The notes under the pieces: generated by a model
Told to the model about the DNA's origin: nothing
What the model saw: only the letters and a program-made list of their open reading frames with translations
The model's database searches: none
Assembly (NCBI GenBank): GCA_032622095.1
Contig: CP136069.1
Coordinates: 30,884,342-30,948,341 of the forward strand
DNA length: 64,000 nucleotides
Direction of reading: 5' to 3'
From: Siphonodentalium dalli
Lineage: Eukaryota; Mollusca; Scaphopoda; Gadilida; Siphonodentaliidae
Program-made: the position numbers and the translations under genes
In this document: piece after piece, positions 38,001-50,000 of the stretch
Position numbering within the stretch: the first letter of the stretch is position 1
How the letters are laid out: every line of letters begins with the position of its first letter

Positions 38001-41000
38001 TGGCCAAACCTATTTGTTACATTAAAAAGAATTTCAACACAGTAGCCCACCCCACACTTCCAAATAAATTATACACTTGCATGGTGATAATGTTTTTAAA
38101 ATAAATACTCATTGAAGAGCAGTTATCTTTGGAAAGGTTCAGATTATCTGTTCAATAACTATTTGTTGAACTTATTAACTCAAAATTTTCCAATAATTAA
38201 TAATGAACCTTCTGCACTTGTATTATGTGTTCGTCTGTCCGTCGCCTGCTTATATTTCCTGAACATCAGTCCTGACCAATAATAGACCAATATACCATTC
38301 CTATGCATATTTTTCATAATTATTAGAAAATCAATTTAGTTAACCCTTTCATGATGGGAGCTTCCTGATTTTTGTGTGAAAACCCTGTGCAAATGCATAC
38401 TCTTATATATGCGAGTCGACCATAGGTCTCCTCGCATATATAAGAAAATGCATTGGCCTAACATATTTGATATTATTTTTTATAATTGCTAAAAAATGTA
38501 AGAAAAAATTAAAACAATGATAAAATTGTTAAAGAATGTAAGAAATAGTTATAAAAAATGATAAAAATTGTTAAAGAATGTAAGAAAAAATTATAAAGAA
38601 TGTAAGAAAAAATGATTTAAAAAAATTATAAAATTGTTCAAGAATGTAAGAAAAAAATATAAAAATGATAAAAATGATAAAACTGTTAAAGAATATAAGA
38701 AAAAATTATTAATTGTTAAAGAATGCATTCTCTTATATATGCGAGACGACCTATGGTAAAGAAAGGTTAATCAATTTCATCCTGGAATAAATATCTACAT
38801 GTTGTTCTCAGTGGCTGTTGTTTCTTTCAGGACTGAATAAGCCACCAATTTTCGACAACTGTCCCAAAGCGATAAATGACGTTAACGTTTATGAAGACAC
38901 CAAGCCTGGAAATGATGTGTTCACCCCAGGAGTCACAGATGCAAACAAGCTTGTTGATAGCCAGACATTCACTTTCATGTGGACCATGACTCCGATTCCT
39001 TTCCAGTCCTATTTCACATTCGACACATCAGGTATGTGTTCTCATGTACATAATAAGTATATATTAAAGGCACGATGCAGACATATTCATATTTGTTCTA
39101 GTCGCCATCAACAGAAGGAATATTAAAATATGTATAGTTTTGTTCATATGCCAAACATAATCAGCGCGTAAATTGTATTGTCGACAAGACGTACGATGGT
39201 GTATGTAAACAAGAGCTTGCTCGTGTTACAGACGTGTTGCTTCTGTTTACATAACACAACGCAATTCTATTGGTTTATCACACACAAATGATATAAATAC
39301 TCTTTATTATTTCCATATCAGGAAAACAGTAACAAATAAAGCTCTTTATATTTACCATATCCGGATCTAAACAAAAGCCAGGTAAAGTAACGTTTTTTTT
39401 TCTTTTGTTTACATAACAAAGGAAACACATTTGACTATAACATACTATTTATGGCATATTTCTGATTGGTATAAGAACAAAGTCTGTCTATATTTTACTA
39501 TTCTTTCTGTTTATGTCGGTTTTTGACGGAGGTGAATATTTAACAGCATACCCACCGCCAACACCGCCCGTATCTTAACATACCCACCGCCAACACCGCC
39601 CGTATCTTTAACATACCCACCGCCAACACCGCCCGTATCTTTAACATACCCACCGCCAACACCGCCCGTATCTTAACATACCCACCGCCAACACCGCCCG
39701 TATCTTTAACATACCCACCGCCAACACCGCCCGTATCTTAACATACCCACCGCCAACACCGCCCGTATCTTAACATACCCACCACCAACACCGCCCGTAT
39801 CTTAACATACCCACCGCCAACACCGCCCGTATCTTAACATACCCACCGCCAACACCGCCCGTATCTTTAACATACCCACCGCCAACACCGCCCGTATCTT
39901 AACATACCCACCTCCAACACCGCCCGTATCTTAACATACCCACCGCCAACACCGCCCGTATCTTAACCCACCGCCAACACCGCCCGTATCTTAACATACC
40001 CACCGCCAACACCGCCCGTATCTTAACATACCCACCGCCAACACCGCCCGTATCTTAACATACCCACCGCCAACACCGCCCGTATCTTAACATACCCACC
40101 GCCAACACCGCCCGTATCTTAACATACCCACCGCCAACACCGCCCGTATCTTAACATACCCACCGCCAACACCGCCCGTATCTTAACATACCCACCGCCA
40201 ACACCGCCCGTATCTTAACATACCCACCGCCAACACCGCCCGTATCTTAACATACCCACCGCCAACACCGCCCGTATCTTAACATACCCACCGCCAACAC
40301 CGACCGTATCTTTAAGCTTATTGATACCAATCACACTCCATAGTCACTTATCATGCATTGTCAGTAGTTTTACACCTGTTCTTGGTAATTATTTTTTCTA
40401 AGTTGCCGTATTGCAAAACAAAATGGAGCATATTTCAAAGTAATGATATTATTTCTACATGTCACCAACATACACGATATTCAGCCGTAGTGCTAATAAT
40501 AGAAATATCGTTTTACCCCCATGTTATGAGAAAAATGTCGCAAAATTTCTATTCGAATAGAAATGTCATAATATGCTTTTAGTGGCACCAATGCAAGAGT
40601 TTTTGATTCTTTTACTGTTGGGTGGCGGCGTTAACCATGTTTACACAACTCAACATCAAAGTGTCAGAATGATTTTAGCCTATATTTGATATAAAATGTT
40701 GAACAAAATCTGGTATCTGCCATTAAATTTCCAACCGTTGGTGGTTAGACCCTTCACCAACACCACGCCTGCATGTCGCCACGTCCCCGGGAACATACTG
40801 CCCTATCACCAATGCATCGACGAACGTAGAAAGCAGAAAGTAGAAAGTTTTTTGGTCATCTCATATAAATTTTGAAGACCTCTGTCTGTCTGTTTGTCTG
40901 TTTGTTTGTCTGTTTGTCTGTCATTTATACAAATCTACGATTCTCGACCGATCGGGACGAAACTTGGTACGTGTTTGACCAGGTGGTCGACGTTGTCGTA

Positions 41001-44000
41001 TTGGCGAGCCCGTGCGGCGCCCGCTTCGCGCATGCGCAGACGAGATCTCGGAAACGGGTGGAGCTATCGACTTGAAATTTGCTATGTGAATGTATCTTGC
41101 CCCAGATACGAATTTTATCGGGTCGCCGAGCCCGTGCGACGACAGCTTCGCGCATGCGCAGACGATATATCGGAAACGGGTGGAGCTATCGACTTGAAAT
41201 TTGGTATGTGAATGTATCTTGCCCAGGATACAAATTTTATCGGGTCATCGAGCCCGTGCGACGCCAGCTTCGCGCATGCGCAGACCAGATCTCGGAAACG
41301 GGTAGAGCTATCGACTTGAAATTTGGTTTTTGAATAGCCCGGACAACGTCGGGCTGGGTAGAGCTATCGACTTGAAATTTTGTGTTTGAATAGCCCGGAC
41401 AACGTCGGGCTCATCGGCTAGTCTCATATATATTTTGAAGACCTCTGTCTGTTTGTTTGTCTGTTTGTTTGTCTGTCATTAATACAAATCTACGATTCTC
41501 GACCGATCGGTACGAAACTTGGTATGTGCGTGTAGTTTGACCAGGCGGTCGACGTTGTCGTATTGGCGAGCCCGTGCGGCGCCCGCTTCGCGCATGCGCA
41601 GACGAGATCTCGGAAACGGGTGGAGCCATCGACTTGAAATTTGCTATTTGAATGTATCTTGCCCCGGATACGAATTTTATCGGGTCGCCGAGCCCGTGCG
41701 ACGCCAGCTTCGCGCATGCGCAGACGAGATCTCGGAAACGGGTGGAGCTATCGACTTGAAATTTGGTATGTGAATGTATCTTGCCCCGGATACGAATTTT
41801 ATCGGGTCGCCGAGCCCGTGCGACGCCAGCTTCGCGCATGCGCAGACCAGATCTCGGAAACGGGTGGAGCTATCGACTTGAAATTTGGTATGTGAATGTA
41901 TCTTGCCCCGGATACGAATTTTATCGGGTCGCCGAGCCCGTGCGACGCCAGCTTCGCGCATGCGCAGACCAGATCTCGGAAACGGGTAGAGCTATCGACT
42001 TGAAATTTGGTTTTTGAATAGCCCGGACAACGTCGGGCTCATCGGCTAGTCTCATATATATTTTGAAGACCTCTGTCTGTTTGTCTGTTTGTCTGTCTGT
42101 CATTTATACAATCGAAAACGGGTTGACCGATCGGGACGAAACTTGGTACGTGTGTGTAATTTGACCAGGCGGTCGTCAACGTCGTATTGGCGAGCCCGTG
42201 TGGCGCCCGTGCAGCGCATGCGCAGACGAGATCTCGGAAACGGGTGGAGCTATCGACTTGAAATTTGCTATGTGAATGTATCTTGCCCCGGATACGAATT
42301 TTATCGGGTCGCCGAGTCCGTGCGATGCCAGCTTCGCGCATTCGCAGACCAGATCTCGGAAACGGGTGGAGCTATCGACTTGAAATTTTGTTTTTGAATA
42401 GCCCGGACAACGTCGGGCTCATCGGCTAGTCTCATATATATTTTGAAGACCTCTGTCTGTCTGTATGTATGTCATTGATACAAATCTACGATTCTCGACC
42501 GATCCGGACGAAACTTGGTACGTGTGTGTAGTTTGACCAGGCGGTCGTCAACATCGAATTGGCGAGCCCGTGCGGCGCCCACTTCGCGCATGCGCAGACG
42601 AGATCTCGGAAACGGGTGGAGCTATCGACTTGAAATTTGCTATGTGAATGTATCTTGCCCCGGATACGAATTTTATCGGGTCGCCGAGCCCGTGCGACAC
42701 CAGTTTCGCGCATGCGCAGACCAGATCTCGGAAACGGGTAGAGCTATCGACTTGAAATTTGGCTTTTGAATAGCCCGGACAACTTCGGGCTCATCGGCTA
42801 GTCTATTATATATTTTGGAAGATCTGTCTGTCTGTATGTGTGTGTGTGTGTGTTCGCGATGGACTCGAAAACGGCCGAGCGACATGACCTTGACCTTGAA
42901 ATCGGGTCATTTCAAGGTCGAACGCCCGAGTATCACGGGATTTCGATGAAAATTAGTGTCTGGGGAAACTTTCGTATGGGGAGTGTCGTAAGCCTATTCG
43001 TTTGCCCGTGCGACGTGGCGGTGACCTTGAAATCGGGTCAATTCAAGGTCAAATTGCGAATTTTGATGGGATTTCGACGAAATTTGATACCTAGGGTTAC
43101 TTTTGTCCACTGGGTGTTTTGGACGGGTCGAGTCGTGACCCCGATCTGACCTTGACCTTCAAAATGATCAATTCGAGGTCAAATCTGGAAAAACCGGAGG
43201 ATTTCGACGGGTAATTTTGTCGGGTACTTTTGTCCGGGCAGTGTTTTGGACGGGTCAAATCGTGACCCCACCTGACCTTGACCTTCAAAATGGACAATTC
43301 AAGGTCAAATCGCGCAATTCGCCGAAAAGCAGAGTCCTTCAAAATGATCAATTCAAGGTCAAATCGGGTAAAACCGGATGGATTTCGACGGGTACTTTTG
43401 TCGGGTACTTTTGTCCGGGCAGTGTTTTGGACGGGTCAAATCGTGACCCCACCTGACCTTGACCTTCAAAATGGACAATTCAAGGTCAAATCGCGCAATT
43501 CGCCGAAAAGCAGAGGGGAAAAAGCCCGGACGAAGTCTGGTCCACCTGCTAGTCTATTATATATTTTGGGAAATATGTGTGTGTGTGTGTCTGTCTGTCT
43601 GTGTGTTCGCGATGGACTCGAAAACGGCCGAGTCGATTTCGATGAAACTTGGTATGTGGGGGTACTTTCGGCCGTGGGTGGTATGGGCCTGTTAATTTGC
43701 CCGTGCGACGTGACCGTGACCTTGAAATCGGGTCATTTCAAGGTCGAACGCCCGATTATCACGGGATTTCGATGAAAATTAGTGTCTAGGGATACTTTCG
43801 TATGGGGAGTGTCGTAATGCTATTCGTTTGCCCGTACGACGTGACCTTGACCTTGAAATCGGGTCAATTCAAGGTCAAATCGCGAATTTTTATGGGATTC
43901 GACGAAATTTTATACGTGGGGTTACTTTTGTCCACTGAGTGTTTTGGACGGGTCAAATCGTGACCCCGACCTGACCTTGACCTTCAAAATGATCAATTCA

Positions 44001-47000
44001 ATGTGAAATCGGGTAAAACCGGATGGATTTCCACGGCTACTTTTGTCGGGTACTTTTGTCCGGGCAGTGTTTTGGACGGGTCAAATCGTGACCCTACCTC
44101 ACCTTGACCTTCAAAATGGACAATTCAAGGTCAAATCGCGCAATTCGCCGAAAAGCAGAGGGGAAACAGCCCGGACGAAGTCGGGTCCACCTGCTAGTAT
44201 TCTATATATTGACAGATGGCATCATTAAAGTTGGGAGCGGTGGTCTGGACTATGAAGGAACCCTACCTTATCTAGTCGGAATAGCTCCTCCTTGTATATC
44301 GGTCCAACTGAAGGTTTCGGACGGTGTACACTATGCAGATAATGACTGTAAATTGTGTATATACATCGTGAATATCAACGAACCACCACAGTTCGCCGTG
44401 GCGACACAGACCATAGTTTTCGATGAACAGACCGTGAGTATACAGCTTGTTATTAACCCTTTCAGTGCCAGGTCCGACTTTTGTATCAACCAAGGAAATA
44501 TGGGTTGATACAAAAATCGGACTTGGCACTGAAACGGTTAATCTTCAGTTTAAAATAGTTTATCTCTTCTTGGCATGTTGTGTATAGATTCTGGGGTATA
44601 AAATAATGGATTTCTATTGAGAACACGTGTTCAGAAAAGCTCCCATCAAATAATCAAACATGACATGTATACGTCATAAATCCCCGGTAATAACAACGTA
44701 AAAGTATTGATAATATATAGAAAAATATATAAATTTAATTTATGGCGGCTGGAACTATAAATTAAATTACGAATTTCCGTGTACAAGACGTACTCAAACT
44801 AATTAACGGAGAGTGGATTGGGCAAAGCGTGGTACACATGATCATGTAAAAAATATGTTGATACTAGGCGTAAACTGAAGCCACTCACTGACTAATGGCT
44901 ATACAATAACTTAAATTAATATATGGGACTAGTATGCATATAATATAACATTCATTTGATACATTTGCCTGAAATCTGTACACAAATTACTCGTACAATG
45001 ACAATTTGTAATTTCGCATTCCGGCTAATCTGCCATCCGCAACATTACTTCGTACTCAACAGACTTTCAAATAAAGTAAATCTGGTTACCTTATTCTATG
45101 ACTCAGAGACTATGGAAACCAACAAAAACATTTGAGTACAGTATACCTTTAAAATAGTTTATCTCTTCCTGGCATGTTGTGCATAGATTCTGGTGTATAA
45201 CATAATATATATCTATCGAGGACACATGTCCAGAAAAGCTCCCAATATTATGTATACGTAATTTCGTAATAGGTATCCAAAACGTACATACATGGAAGAT
45301 TTCCGAACAAATCGTGTTTTGTTTGATATTTTTCGATAAATTTGAGATAATTTCATGCTTGTTATCAGCGCGGTCACGTAAATAACACATGTATATCACG
45401 AGAAGAATAACCTACAGCTCTGAAAGGTTTATGATAAAAGTATCATAATACATAATGTTGACGATTAAATGTACTCAATCCGATCAGACGGTCCCCATAT
45501 CATCAATATACAACAACAACATTTCCTCAAAATACGCTTTAGTTATCAGAATCGATTAATTGCAACAAAATAATGCTGACCACCGTCAACCATGGTATCA
45601 AATTTCCCAAGACGTGTTATTTATCAGCATATGTTCAACGAGATATGGTCGTATTATCCCTTGAGTATTCACGACATTTAGCCGTATTACCACTTGTTTT
45701 TTAGAGTTATCCATCCTCATCCGTAATGTTGATTGAGACCATCCATTTGACGGCATGTTTCATGGCCACAAACAATAGAAATAACAAACTTCAAAAATCG
45801 ATATCTGATCACTCTGAGCTTTGATGGGCGTGTTCCTCGACTCGATTCAAATATGTTTTACACCCGAAGCCAAGGAAATAGTAATTTAGAGGTGCTTAAT
45901 CGGATTGAGTACCTTTAAAACAGGGTGTGACGTTTTTATTTGTTTCACGTTAAAGGGGTGCATGCTGTTCGCGAATCAGATGATTTATTAAAGTTATACT
46001 AAAGAGAGTTTATGACATGAAGAATCCTTTAAGTGTAAACGCAGGTCATTGACGCCCCTTAGTATGATTGTATTGACTAAATATCATCTTATCCCGAAAC
46101 TGGTACACTTAATATAGCTCTGCCAAATCCCAACAAGATAGTGTTAGACGACCTTAATACACTACTATTCGAATTCTCTGCGATGGAAAACGAGACAGAA
46201 TCAAACGAACACAACTCTTTCAAAATTACGAGAATGGGGGCCTGCGAATGGTAAATTTGGAAAACTTTGCAACATGCATTCATGCAACAATAACTCCCAT
46301 GCCTGTAAGCAATTCAATGGACCCGAAAAATACGACAACTGCGTGACTCTGGTCAAGGACAATGACCACGACGACCCATCGAGATGTCCTCATTGTGTGG
46401 GGAAATTCATATGACAATATGATTTAACCCTTATAACTTTTCACTAATATCCTTGTTTGACTATCTAAATGGGCTTTTTTTGGCAACTTGCCAGTGTTTT
46501 ATTTTTCACTAATCTCCTTGTTTGACTATCTAAAAGGGCTTTTGATCAAACTGTCAGTGTTTATTTGTACTAATCTCCTTGTTTGACTATCTAAAGGGGC
46601 TTTTGATCAAACTGTCAGTGTTTTATTTGTACTAATCTCTTGTTTGACTATCTAAAAGGGCTTTTGATCAAACTGTCAGTGTTTTATTTGTACTAATCTC
46701 CTTGTTTGACTGTCTAAAAGGGCATTTGAGTAAACTGTCAGTGCTTTATTTGTACTAATATCTTGTTTGACTATCTAAAAGGGCTTTTGATCAAACTGTC
46801 AGTGTTTTATTTGTACTAATCTCCTTGTTCGACTGTCTAAAAGGGCATTTGAGTAAACTGTCAGTGTTTTATTTGTACTAATCTCTTGTTTGACTATCTA
46901 AAAGGGCTTTTGATCAAACTGTCAGTGTTTTATTTGTACTAATCTCCTTGTTTGACTGTCTAAAAGGGCATTTGAGTAAACTGTCAGTGTTTTATTTGTA

Positions 47001-50000
47001 CTAATCTCTTGTTTGACTATCTAAAAGGGCTTTTGATCAAACTGTCAGTGTTTTATTTGTACTAATCTCCTTGTTTGACTGTCTAAAAGGGCATTTGAGT
47101 AAACTGTCATTGTTTTATTTGTACTAATCTCTTGTTTGACTATCTAAAAGGGCTTTTGAGCAAACTGTCAGTGTTTTATTTGTACGAATCTCCTTGATTG
47201 ACTGTCTAAAAGGGCTTTTGAGCAAACTGTCAGTGTTTATTTGTACTAATCTCCTTGTTTGACTGTCTAATAGGGCTTTTGATCAAACTGTCAGTGTTTT
47301 ATTTGTACTAATCTCCTTGTTTGACTATCTAAAAGGGCTTTTGAGCAAACTGTGAGTGTTTTATTTGTACTAATCTCATTGTTTGACTGTCTAAAATGGT
47401 TTTTGGTCAAACTGTGAGTGTTTTATTTGTACTAATCTCCTTGTTTGACTGTCTAAAAGGGTTTTTGGGCAACATGCCAGTGTATTATTTTTCACGAATC
47501 TCCTTGTTTGACTGTCTAAAAGGGCTTTTGAGCAAACTGTCAGTGTTTTATTTGTACTAATCTTCTTGTTGGACTATCTAAAGGGCATTTGGGCAACATG
47601 CCAGTGTTTTACTTTTCACTAATCCCATGTTTGACCATCAGCAGGGGCTTTTGGGCAACATGCCAGTATCTAACTGTTTAACTATCTAAAAGGACTTTTT
47701 GGCAAACGATCAGTGTTTTTAGTTTTTCAGTAATCTGCTTGTTTGACTATCTTAAAGGGCCCTTTTGGCAAACTGTAAATGTTTTATTTTATTAATAATC
47801 TCCTTGATTTTTTTTCAATAACCTCCTTGTTCGACTATCTAAAGGGCTTTTGGGCAACCTGTCAGTGTTTTAGTTTTTACTAACCTCCTTGTTTGACTAT
47901 CAAAAATGCCGGTGTTATTTTTTCTTTAATCTCATCGTTTGACTGCCTAAAATGGCTTTTGGTCAACCTCCCAGTGTAGTATTTTTCTGAATTTGTCTCT
48001 GTAATTGTAGTATGCTATGTGTGGGGTTGGCTTACCATGTCTATCATGTTACCGAGTCTGACACCACTTGTCTGCAAATAAACACACTATACTGAACGTC
48101 GCAGTGCTCGCTGTTCAGCGAGCGACATACATCATTATGTTAGATGTGTTAGACTGTTCAGCGAGCGACATACATCTTTATGTTAGATGTGTTAGACTGT
48201 TCAGCGAGCGACATACATCTTTATGTTAGATGTGTTAGACTGTTCAGCGAGCGACATACATCCTTATGTTACATGTTAGACTTGAGTTTGTAGGCCTCTG
48301 ATTTTGTTTGTTCTATCACAACTTGATATACTGGAAAGACTATTTTTAGTTTACATTACTTATTTATTTGCTTTAAACTTTAAATAAACGCATACATCTA
48401 CATCACATGATGCTGTTGGTTGCACGCTGGATCTAAACATGGTTTTTACCTTACAGACACCTGCTACTCTACCCCACCTTGACCTAAGATTCGCTGATGA
48501 AGATCAGAACGATACACACACCTATAAAATAAATTCAGGGAATGACGACGGTTACTTCTCAATGGACTCGACAACAGGTGCATATGTTTAATGCTCGATG
48601 ATACTCTTTCAGGTGGAAAGTGTAACATTAAACCTATGGGATGCCAAATTCACATTAAATAGCCAATTACGCTTAAGTGCAATGACATTAGGCTTAGGCG
48701 TGATGCCATTTACTCTTAATCGTGATTCCATTATAAATGCTTAAGCATAATGACATTATGCTTAAACATAATTCCATTACGCTTAAGCATAATGACATTA
48801 CGATTAAGAATAATTCAGATTTCCATTACGCTTAAGTGTAATGGAATTTGTATTACGCTTATGCGGAATTCAAATTCCATATCTCAAAACTCCCCTGGAG
48901 CTGAAATGGATGCAGCAATTACTGATGCTAGTAACTTCTGACATATATTTACCTTAGATGATACCATTATATGTAAGGTAGTAAGGCTATGGAAACATAT
49001 TGTGCTTAACCCTTAACCCAACAAACCGGCCAAAACCGGCCAAATAAAACTTCAAGAGCCTAAAATATCTTCGGTCTGTCTCAATAGAACCATACAAATA
49101 TGGATATCATTGGAATCGGCTCCTTGACCACATTGTGATAGTTACAGTTATGCCCTGTGCCTATGCATTCTCTTATATATGCGAGTCGACCATAGGTTGC
49201 CTCGCATATATAAGAGAATGCATTGGCCTAAAAAAAATCTCTTTTTTCCATTTTTTCTTACATTCTTTAACAATTTTATAATTTTTAATGTGTTAAGCCA
49301 ATGCATTCTCTTATATATGCGAGGCGACCTATGGTCGACTCGCATATATAAGAGAATACATTGGCACAGGGCCCTTATGTTGGGTAAAGGGTTAAGCGTA
49401 ATTTTCTATTAAATGTGAATTTGGCCTCCCATAATAACCAGGCCTGAGAATATGGTGCCGGACATTTGCAGAATGAGGTCCCCAGAGGGTGAATTTAGTG
49501 ACGATACCCCGCACAACGGGCTAGCATCACTAAATGGACACTCTGGGGACATCATTCTAATTAGCATCATCGTCTATGTAAATTATCTTTATTATCAAAT
49601 TAACAAGTTTTTTAGTTTCTTCAGAAAGATTCTCTTTTAGTTTAGTTTCTCTATATCCCCAAACTGGCGGACAATACATTGCACAATCAAGGTGTACAAT
49701 ATGCGCCCATCACAAAATTCACCATATTGGAACTTAAATCCGTATCTAGGGGAGCAGATCAGGCGTAAACAGAATGAGGTTGTTATACTCTAAGCTATGT
49801 GCTGATAATACTATTGAGTCCTTGGGGAATTTTACATACTTTTATTTCAAACAAACAAAACATAAATTCCATCTGGATTAGTGATGTACATACATTTTGT
49901 GACAGTGGCAGTATAAATATAAGAGTTCAAATGCCTAGAATCTGGAAGGTAAACATTGAGCTTATCATATGTAGATCCTATGATGTGGGCTGCATATGTA

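Noticed and set aside
41000-44200. Many 60-165-codon frames with Arg-rich repeats (MREAGVARARRPDKIR and similar)
   Set aside because: They are translations of the Helitron-like internal repeats in several frames and both strands; no codon bias or domain.
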